DNA from: Polyangiaceae bacterium
GTDB lineage: Bacteria; Myxococcota; Polyangia; Polyangiales; Polyangiaceae
DNA length: 25,181 nucleotides
Direction: 5' to 3'
Assembly: GCA_025936205.1 (NCBI GenBank)
Contig: JAICTU010000062.1
Coordinates: 1-25,181 of the forward strand
Shown here: piece after piece, positions 16,301 through 22,651 of the stretch
How the letters are laid out: each line of letters starts with the position of its first letter
Position numbering within the stretch: the first letter of the stretch is position 1
Position numbers and translations under genes: made by a program
Notes under the pieces: model-generated
Told to the model about the DNA's origin: nothing
Seen by the model: only the letters and a program-made list of their open reading frames with translations
The model's database searches: none

Positions 16301-17877
16301 TCGTTCACGCCGTCGCAGTCATCGTCGACGCCGTCGCAGGTCGCGTCGTTGGCTGCCGGCGCGCCAGCCTGGCAGCTGTCGAGCACGTGGCCACCGACGC
16401 AGCTGCTGGCGCCATCGGCCGCGCAGGCGCCGACGCCGCAGCTGGTCGTCAGCACGACGTAGTCGTCGTCGGCCACGCCGTCGCAATCATCGTCGACGCC
16501 GTCGCAGGTCGCGTCCGCGAGCGCGGGAGCGCCCGCCTGGCAGCTGTCGACGACGTGGCCCGACACGCAACTGGTCGAGCCTGCCGCCGCGCAGGCGCCG
16601 ACGCCGCAGCTGGTCGTCAGGGCGGCATAGTCCTCGTCCGGCGTGCCGTCGCAGTCGTCATCGATGCCGTCGCAGGTGGCGTCCGCGTCCGCCGGCGTGC
16701 CCGTCTGGCAGCTGTCGAGGATCTGGCCGTCGACGCAGCTGGTGGCGCCCGCGGCGGCGCAGGCGCCGACGCCGCAGCTGGTGGCGGCGGGTGCAAAGTC
16801 TTCGTCGATCGAGCCGTCGCAGTCGTCGTCCACCCCGTCGCAGGTTGCGTCGGTGGTGGCCGCCGCCGTGGCCTGGCAGCTGTCGACGACCTGGCCGTCG
16901 ACACAGCTGGTGGCACCCGTGCCGGCGCAGGCGCCGACACCGCAGCTGGTGGCGGCCGGCGCGAAGTCCTCGTCGATCGAGCCGTCGCAGTCGTCATCGA
17001 CGCCGTCGCAGGTGTTGTCGATGGGGGCGCTCGGCACGCAAATGTCCGGCGGATTCTGCGTCGAGCAATCCGAAGCGTCGACGCTCACACCGTTCTGAGC
17101 CACCCACTCCAGCAAGATGGCGGGTCCATCGAAGCCCTCGAGCGCGCCCAGCTCCAGCGTTCCCGACCCGCTCTCGTCGCTCTTCTTGATCAGCCAGCCC
17201 TCCATCGGACCGAGGCCGGCAAGACCGCAAGCCACATCGCGGGTCACGTCGAACTCCAGCACGCCCCCCTGTCCGCCGTTCAGTGACGCACTGGCGGTCG
17301 CCGGCTCCACCCAGGGGATCTGCGACAGGGCACCGGTCATGAGCCACGCCGAGCCGCCCGTGCAGTTCGGGCTCGAGTTCTGCGTGTCGGAGTCAGCGGC
17401 GCAGCTCCAGGTGGCGCTGGCTTCGTTCCAGGTGTGGCGCAGGCGGTGCGCCTCGACGCCTTGATCGCTGCCCCAGTCTTCGCTGACGTTGGAGATCGGC
17501 AGCTCCAGCCGCGCCCGCGCCAGCTGGCCCTCGAGCGCCTGCGAGATGGTGCTCGCGTCGACTCCGACGAGCGCTCGACTGCGCTCTTCGCCGCTGACGC
17601 GCAGCCCCGGTTCGGAGCCAAAGGTGCGGTTCGGGTCCGTCTCCAGCACATACGCGTCGCGGCTTGCGCGCAGGATGCGGCTGCCCGTGATCTCGCCCGT
17701 CGCTTCGACCAGACGCTGACGCGCCGTGCCGAGCGGCGCAGTGTCGACGACCTGCGCGCGATCCGGCTCGCGGCTGCAGGCCGCAGCAGCCAAGCTGATC
17801 AAGACCGGCCATGCGCCTCGCAGCGGCCCGCGACCGAGAGTCCTAGTACGCATGAGCCGACGACGGGATGCTTGCAT
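10345..17877 (-). CDS. Giant lipoprotein with MopE-type, NHL and RHS/YD repeats
   Basis: 2510 aa. The first ATG (17877) is preceded by GGAGACATT and GGAGG. The lipobox AAAC puts the acylated Cys at residue 34, so it is envelope-anchored. Order of parts, approximate: DNRLRE-like domain 60-270; six [10 protein letters not shown] repeats 287-600 (the MopE-type putative metal-binding motif, Asp-rich and disulphide-prone); carboxypeptidase-regulatory-like fold about 718-800; an unassigned region; NHL beta-propeller repeats ([14 protein letters not shown]) about 1265-1580; RHS/YD repeats about 1600-2380; RHS core ([35 protein letters not shown]) to residue 2457. RHS shells normally enclose a C-terminal toxin released at a DPxGL-type site. 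Here the core ends at NNDPVN and only a 53-residue charged tail follows, with no toxin, cleavage motif or immunity gene. It may be a surface adhesin or a disarmed RHS. Teneurin-like architecture is an analogy. Confidence 0.9.
   Translation of the reverse strand: [2510 protein letters not shown]
16141..17018 (-). repeat. Tandem 168-bp coding repeats, MopE-type units
   Basis: The GCCGTCGCA marker recurs at 16141, 16309, 16477, 16645, 16813 and 16981, exactly 168 bp apart, giving 56-residue units with CDGxDDDCDG, a short acidic loop (DEDF/DDDY), TSCGVGACA and SCxxGxxxDSCQ. The last unit read (lowest coordinates) diverges after the acidic loop. Near identity at DNA level suggests recent duplication or gene conversion. 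Confidence 0.93.
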
Positions 17878-18237
17878 CCTCCAATGTCTCCTGGGGTGTG
17901 CGGGCTCGCCCGCAGATCTGGGTAGCGCTCGCGAGATTGCGAGCGCGAGTGCCGGCTCAGGTCGCGGAGGGCGTCCCCACAGACCTGATCGATCGCGCCG
18001 AGCGTGCGACTTCCGCTCGCTCCGCGACCCGCTGCGCGTCTCGACGAAAGCCGAAGCAGGCTACAGCTCGATGCCAGCCGCTGGAATACTTAAGTATGAC
18101 TGCGACGTTGATTTCGAGGGCGTTAACGTTACGTGCTGGATCCGGCACTGACGCGCGCACGCGTCTTCGCGCGCGCTGGGACGCAGACCACGCTGTCGAG
18201 TCAGGAGAGTGTCAAACCTGACCCGGGTAGGTCAGCA
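17878..18237 (-). promoter_or_regulatory. 360-bp structured region upstream of the RHS lipoprotein gene
   Basis: I see no gene here; small open frames have no recognisable content. It holds three hairpins likely to lie in the RHS leader: GCGGGCTCGCCCGC (17900-17913), an 8-bp perfect stem GCGCTCGC/GCGAGCGC with loop GAGATT (17925-17946), and a 10-bp perfect long-range stem GGTCGCGGAG (17960-17969) with CTCCGCGACC (18020-18029). An AT-rich stretch at 18083-18136 contains the palindromes ATACTTAAGTAT (18086-18097) and CGTTAACG (18121-18128) and is the best candidate for the promoter and an operator. The hairpin CTGACC/GGTCAG at 18218-18235 belongs to the end of the MscS gene. Confidence 0.5.
18218..18235 (-). 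terminator. Small hairpin behind the MscS-CNBD gene
   Basis: CTGACC (18218-18223) and GGTCAG (18230-18235) around a 6-nt loop, starting 2 nt after the stop codon on the minus strand and followed by GTTTGAC. A weak terminator candidate. Confidence 0.35.
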
Positions 18238-19770
18238 TCAATCGCGCAACCCGAAGAAGTCTTGCACCGCAGTCAGAATGCGGCTGCGCTCGCCTTCGAC
18301 GCGCATGTTGCGGCTCTCCGCGTCGAGGTGCTCGCGCGCAGCATCGAGTGCAACACGGCGCTGAGCCAGTACTTCCGCCACCTCGCGCGCGATCTCGGGG
18401 CGCCGCTCCAGCAAGGCGCCGAACGCGGAGCGGTCCACGCGCAAGCACTCGCAATCGCTGAGAGCGATCACCGACGCCTCACGCCGGCCCCCGGTGATCA
18501 ACGCCATCTCGCCGAAGAAGTCGGGCGCGGTGAGGGTATGGACTCGGTTGTTGGAGCCATCGGGCAAATTGACGCGAATCTCGACCTGGCCGTTCGTGAG
18601 CACATACAGCCAGTGCGCCTTCGCGTCCTGGCGCGTCACCACTTCTCCGGCAGCGAACGGAGCCACCTTCACCGCGCGCGCCAGCTGATCCAGCTCTTCT
18701 TCCGAGAGGCTCTTGAATAGCTCGATTTGAACCAGGCCGTCACGCACGTGTGCCACGGCCTTGCGCTGTTTGCGCTCTACCCGTGCCACATCTTCGTTGG
18801 AGACGAAGAGCGTGGCGGCTGGAATGGCCAGCGGGATCTGGGCGCGACGCAGCGCGGCGTGGATGCGCTCGCGCACCGCGGAGCTGGTGGAATCCGTGCG
18901 CCACATATCGGTCAACCAATAGCGAGTCGCATAGCGAGCGCTGCTTTGATTCTGCTCCTGCACGAGATCGAGGCAGACCGTGCTCGGTTGCGGATCTCTG
19001 GAAACGTAAGGAATGGGCGCTGAGAGAGCCTGATCGACCACATGGATCACCTCGCGCGGCGCCGTCCGATAGTCGACGTTGAAGTGGACCCACATGCGGT
19101 GCTGTCGCGAGCAGCCTTCGCGCTTACCCAGCACGCGCAACGTCTGGTTGAGAAGCTGGCTATTGGGGACGATCAAGGTGTCCCAATCGCGGGTCTCGAA
19201 TACGGTGTGCCGCCAGCGGATCTGTTTGACTTCGCCCTGGATTTTGTTGTCGAACTCGACCCAATCTCCCTCGTTGAGAGAGTCGTCGATCTGCAGCGCC
19301 ACGCCGCCGATCACACTGCCCAGCGTGGATTGCAGAGAGAGACCGATGACCGCAGTGGCTACCGCGCTGGTGGCGACGATGCTCGCCAGATTCACCCCCG
19401 AGCGGTGCATCAGCCAGACGAGAGCCAGCACATAGGTGCTGCCCACGACCAGGTCATGCAAGATGTCCGGTGCGCGCAAGCGCACCACGCGCAGCGCCAC
19501 ATCGAAGATGAGAGCGGCCGCCAGGTTGATCGCGATCAGCACCGCGAGGAAGTCGGCGGCGATGCTGACGATCGACAGCCACAATCCGGAACCGAGCCGG
19601 ACTCCGTATGTGGCCAGGAGAGCGAGCAGCAGATACGGAACGAAGAGCACCACGGTGCGCCGCAAGCGCAGGCGCACTCGTGACCGGGGCACGTCCGGGG
19701 TCAGCCGGAGCAGGGCAGCGACGACCACGAACCCGATGGCCACCGCCATCAGCCAAATCAGATGACTCAT
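18238..19770 (-). CDS. MscS-type mechanosensitive channel with cyclic-nucleotide-binding domain
   Basis: 510 aa from the ATG at 19770 (MSHLIWLMAVAIGFVVV); the frame is open to 20184, but the extension is not protein-like. Four or five TM helices lie at about 4-22, 39-58, 64-92 and 104-160, the last including the pore-lining helix (SAVATAVIGLSLQSTLGSVIGG). The beta domain follows (IDDSLNEGDWVEFD ... VPNSQLLNQTLRVLG). Residues about 350-465 are a Crp-like CNBD with the phosphate-binding cassette FGEMALITGGRREAS, including the Arg and Glu that bind the nucleotide. The protein belongs to the known bacterial MscS-CNBD (bCNG) group, in which the ligand may gate the pore while tension response is weak or lost. 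No cyclase lies nearby. Confidence 0.92.
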   Translation of the reverse strand: MSHLIWLMAVAIGFVVVAALLRLTPDVPRSRVRLRLRRTVVLFVPYLLLALLATYGVRLGSGLWLSIVSIAADFLAVLIAINLAAALIFDVALRVVRLRAPDILHDLVVGSTYVLALVWLMHRSGVNLASIVATSAVATAVIGLSLQSTLGSVIGGVALQIDDSLNEGDWVEFDNKIQGEVKQIRWRHTVFETRDWDTLIVPNSQLLNQTLRVLGKREGCSRQHRMWVHFNVDYRTAPREVIHVVDQALSAPIPYVSRDPQPSTVCLDLVQEQNQSSARYATRYWLTDMWRTDSTSSAVRERIHAALRRAQIPLAIPAATLFVSNEDVARVERKQRKAVAHVRDGLVQIELFKSLSEEELDQLARAVKVAPFAAGEVVTRQDAKAHWLYVLTNGQVEIRVNLPDGSNNRVHTLTAPDFFGEMALITGGRREASVIALSDCECLRVDRSAFGALLERRPEIAREVAEVLAQRRVALDAAREHLDAESRNMRVEGERSRILTAVQDFFGLRD

Positions 19771-19979
19771 TGCTAAGTGAAGACGGTACCTTCCTGTCAC
19801 GTACGGCGCGGACCACCGGCGAGTAAGCACCCCGGCGCTCAGGTGAGGCCGCTGGCGTTGGTCGTGCGAGCCGCCCCAATTCGGGCGGACCAGAGCGGGT
19901 GGGAGCTCGGAGTCACTCGGGGGGCGCTCGGGGTCAAGAGTCCGCGCGCGTTGTCGTTTGCTAGTGGGAAAGCCGTGAA
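19771..19979. promoter_or_regulatory. Divergent gap between the MscS and PD40 lipoprotein genes
   Basis: 209 bp that must hold both promoters. A 6-bp perfect stem with 6-nt loop, CCGCCC-CAATTC-GGGCGG, lies at 19871-19888. No clear -35/-10 pair was found on either strand. Confidence 0.35.
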
Positions 19980-21143
19980 ATGAGCTCGACGCACGAGGGG
20001 CGCGGCAGGGTTGCCGTGGACGTATTGGGGGCCCGGCGCCGCTGGGGCCCTGCCGCGTGCTGTTGCATGGCGGTCGGGCTCGCCGGCTGTCCCCAGTTGC
20101 TCGGCGACGACTTCTTGCTGACCCGTGACACGGACGGGGATGCCGGAGCGAATCACGCCGGGAGTGGGCGCGACGCCGGCCCACCCAAGCCGGGGGAGCG
20201 CGGCAACGACGCAGGCTCGGGGGACTGGGATGCCTCCAGCGCGGACGCCAGCGGAGCGCCGCCGGGCGACCCTACCTGCAACGATGGTGTGAGCAATCAG
20301 GATGAAACCGGCGTCGACTGCGGCGGAAAGGCTTGTTCGCCGTGCAACTGCGTGTTTGGCCCCTTCCACGACGTGGTGCAGGTCGAAGGCCTGGGTTCGG
20401 ACGACCGCTGGGGCCCGATGCTGTCGGCCGACGGCAAGTCGCTCTACTTCTCGGTCCAGCTCTCGGGCGACGAGCAAATCCATCGCGCGGTCCGCAGCAG
20501 CGATAGCGGCATCGTGTTCACGAATGACCAGCCGCTCACGGACATCAACGGCAGCGGGCTCGACGGCAGCCCGTTCATCAGCCGCGACGATCGCACGCTG
20601 ATGTTCTTCTCGGACCGCCCCGGCGGGAGCGGTAGCCGCGACCTGTGGACGGCCACGCGCTCGAGCGCCGGCCAGAGCTTTGGCGCTGCCCAGCCGATGA
20701 GCGGCATCAACTCCAGCGCCATGGATCTGCTGCCGCGCCTGAGCTACGACGGGCTGACGCTGTTTTTTGAATCGACCCGAGCGGGCGGCAGCGGCAACTC
20801 CGACATCTGGGCGGCGGAACGCTCGACTCCCAGCGGTCCCTTCAGGGCACCGCAACCGCGTGCCGACCTGAACACTTCCGGCCGAGAAGAGGGCTTCTCG
20901 CTCAGCGGAGACCAGCTCACGATCGTGTTCTCGTCCAGTCGTGGCGGCACCGGCATGGATCTGTGGCTCGCCCAGCGCAGCGACCCGCACGGCAATTTCG
21001 GCGCTCCGGTGTCGCTCAGCGAGCTGAACAGCACCGCGGACGATCTCGACCCGGGGCTATCGCTCGATGGCCGGGAGATCTTCTTCACCACCCAGCGCGA
21101 TACGGACTACCGCATCTATCACGCGCTGCGTGACTGCCAGTGA
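19980..21143 (+). CDS. PD40/TolB-like beta-propeller lipoprotein
   Basis: 387 aa with GGGAAAG upstream of the ATG. A long basic N-region is followed by a lipobox LAGC (Cys37). Residues about 50-95 are an Asp/Gly/Ser-rich linker typical of myxobacterial surface lipoproteins. Residues about 100-122 carry the cysteine box CNDGVSNQDETGVDCGGKAC, common in Myxococcota exported proteins. From about 143 to the end there are five PD40-type beta-propeller blades, seen as repeated units like GPMLSADGKSLYFS, SPFISRDDRTLMFFSDRPGG, LPRLSYDGLTLFFESTRAGG and GLSLDGREIFFTTQR. TolB-like propellers bind proteins or peptidoglycan-linked lipoproteins; the partner here is unknown. It ends 28 bp from the convergent lipoprotein gene. 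Confidence 0.88.
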   Translation: MSSTHEGRGRVAVDVLGARRRWGPAACCCMAVGLAGCPQLLGDDFLLTRDTDGDAGANHAGSGRDAGPPKPGERGNDAGSGDWDASSADASGAPPGDPTCNDGVSNQDETGVDCGGKACSPCNCVFGPFHDVVQVEGLGSDDRWGPMLSADGKSLYFSVQLSGDEQIHRAVRSSDSGIVFTNDQPLTDINGSGLDGSPFISRDDRTLMFFSDRPGGSGSRDLWTATRSSAGQSFGAAQPMSGINSSAMDLLPRLSYDGLTLFFESTRAGGSGNSDIWAAERSTPSGPFRAPQPRADLNTSGREEGFSLSGDQLTIVFSSSRGGTGMDLWLAQRSDPHGNFGAPVSLSELNSTADDLDPGLSLDGREIFFTTQRDTDYRIYHALRDCQ

Positions 21144-21171
21144 TCGGGGCCCCTGGACGCCTTCTGTTCCG

Positions 21172-21744
21172 TCAGTTGGACGAGATGGACAACTTGCCGG
21201 AGAAGGCCACCACCACGTCCACGGACCAAGCATCCGCCGGGAGGACCCCCGAAATCTCCAGATCGTAAAAGGCGTTCTTGGTGCCCCAGTACTCCAGCAC
21301 GTCCTGGTCGTTGTCCGTCTTCAGCGCCAGCACGTTGCCGGCCTTGCCCGTTGCGGGCCGCGTGTAAGTGGCCACCACGCGCGGGGGCGGCGCGTCGGCG
21401 GCACGCGACGAGAGCGTGAGCTTGAGCGAGTCGATGAAGGAGAGGTCCTGCATCGAGCCGCGCGCCTTGACCTCGCCCGAGAGCGGGAACAGTTCGGGAT
21501 CGAGCGCGTCCGGCAGGGTGGCGTCCTTCGGATGATCGAACTGCGTCTCCAGCGTGGTGGTCACATCCGGCAAGCCCGGCAGGCGCGGTACGCCGTCGAA
21601 GGCCACGTCGCTCTGTGTGACGACGACCTTGGGGATGTCGGCGCTGGCCGAGCAGCCCACGACCGCGAGCGAGCCAAGCAGCAAGCCCAGCCAGGCGAGG
21701 CCGGGGCGAAAGCGAGAACCACGGAGAGATAAAGTGTGGGCCAT
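21172..21744 (-). CDS. Hypothetical lipoprotein
   Basis: 190 aa from the ATG at 21744, whose A overlaps the last base of the upstream stop (TGATG), so it is probably translationally coupled to the barrel gene. A basic N-region, a hydrophobic segment and lipobox VVGC give Cys31. The mature part, starting SASADIPKVVVTQSDVAFDGVP, is rich in beta-strand segments and ends VVVAFSGKLSISS, suggesting a beta-sandwich. I do not recognise a family. An adjacent GTG (21747) is also possible. Confidence 0.8.
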   Translation of the reverse strand: MAHTLSLRGSRFRPGLAWLGLLLGSLAVVGCSASADIPKVVVTQSDVAFDGVPRLPGLPDVTTTLETQFDHPKDATLPDALDPELFPLSGEVKARGSMQDLSFIDSLKLTLSSRAADAPPPRVVATYTRPATGKAGNVLALKTDNDQDVLEYWGTKNAFYDLEISGVLPADAWSVDVVVAFSGKLSISSN

Positions 21745-22481
21745 CACAGTTGTACGATGAATCCGAGTTGGAGGGACGGCGCGAAGGCGTTGACGATCGG
21801 GTCCTCGGGGATCGAGATCGTCACGTTGCCATTGGTGCTGCCATTTTTCGGCTGCAGCACGCTCTCGATGTTGTGGATGCTGGTGTGCACCCAGCTCAGG
21901 CCGCCACGCACCAAGAACGTGAAGCGGTCGCCGCCGAATTCCATGCCGGCGCGCAGATTGACGTAGTCGTAACCGACGCTGGAGAGCAGAGCCTGGTCCT
22001 CTTTGGCCACACCCGCGAACATGCCTACCAGGCCGTTGGCATCGCCCTCGAAGTAGTGCCCGTAATCGAGGTCGAGGGAAGGCCCCCAGCCGAGGGGCAG
22101 AAATGCGGCGCCGACCCGGACTCCAGGGCTGATGCCGTTGTAGCCGAGCCCGGCGTGAACCCGCGCCATCTTGTGCGGGCGATACACGAACGACGCGATC
22201 ACGCCGTCGGGCACGCCGAGGTCGAGCATGGCGCCATACTTGCGAGGCTGGGCTTTTGCGCGCCCCTCCGCCTCACCGGTGCTGGCGTCCAGATTCATCG
22301 CCGGTGGGCTCAGGGTGTTCGACGACGCCCCCTCAGCCAGGGGAGCCGCCGGCGGTGCTACCGAGTCCTGCGGCGTCTGCGCGGCCGCGGACAAGGGCTC
22401 CGCGAGCAGCGCCAGGAGCCCCACGGCACACGAGCTCACCGTCCGACCCCACCCCGATTTCATCCAGATCTCACTGTTCAT
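21744..22481 (-). CDS. Predicted outer-membrane beta-barrel protein
   Basis: 245 aa from the ATG at 22481; a second ATG at 22463 is possible. It has a signal peptide (VSSCAVGLLALLAEPLSAAAQ) and a Pro/Ala/Ser-rich segment. From about residue 80 there are alternating amphipathic strands rich in Gly and aromatics (MLDLGVPDGVIASFVYRP, VHAGLGYNGISPGVRVGAAF, LDLDYGHYFEG, YVNLRAGMEFGGDRFTFLVRGG), ending LQLGFIVQL. That suggests a small barrel of about 8-12 strands. No named family was recognised. It is first in a two-gene unit with the lipoprotein, so the two may form one envelope complex. Confidence 0.75.
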   Translation of the reverse strand: MNSEIWMKSGWGRTVSSCAVGLLALLAEPLSAAAQTPQDSVAPPAAPLAEGASSNTLSPPAMNLDASTGEAEGRAKAQPRKYGAMLDLGVPDGVIASFVYRPHKMARVHAGLGYNGISPGVRVGAAFLPLGWGPSLDLDYGHYFEGDANGLVGMFAGVAKEDQALLSSVGYDYVNLRAGMEFGGDRFTFLVRGGLSWVHTSIHNIESVLQPKNGSTNGNVTISIPEDPIVNAFAPSLQLGFIVQL

Positions 22482-22508
22482 TGGCTGACCGAGTCTCACG
22501 TTCCAGTG

Positions 22509-22525
22509 GACGGCTCCGGGCCGTC
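22509..22525 (-). promoter_or_regulatory. Small hairpin in the 170-bp divergent gap before the sirtuin
   Basis: GACGGC (22509-22514) and GCCGTC (22520-22525) around a 5-nt loop, 28 bp upstream of the barrel start. It may sit in the leader of that gene. I see no other clear signal in the gap between the barrel and sirtuin starts. Confidence 0.3.
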
Positions 22526-22651
22526 TTCCCATAGGCGATTCCTTGCACCCGTGCGGCGCTCCGCCGATCCTGTCTCAGAATGGAACAGCCCGGCGCCCGG
22601 CGCCACCGACAGCGTCGGGTCGGGGCCGTAGATGTCGTATGAAGGGGCGCC

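Noticed and set aside
16141..17018. Regular repeats that could suggest a CRISPR array
   Set aside because: The 168-bp period is coding, in frame, with conserved Cys/Asp; there are no short identical repeats with unique spacers.
17868..18221. Small plus-strand frames in the gap upstream of the RHS gene
   Set aside because: No Shine-Dalgarno, no domain, and the hairpins and AT-rich dyads explain the region better as a leader and promoter.
19771..20184. N-terminal extension of the MscS frame to 20184
   Set aside because: It is Arg/Pro/Ser-rich with no TM helix and overlaps the divergent PD40 gene; MSHLIWLMAV at 19770 is a natural first TM segment.
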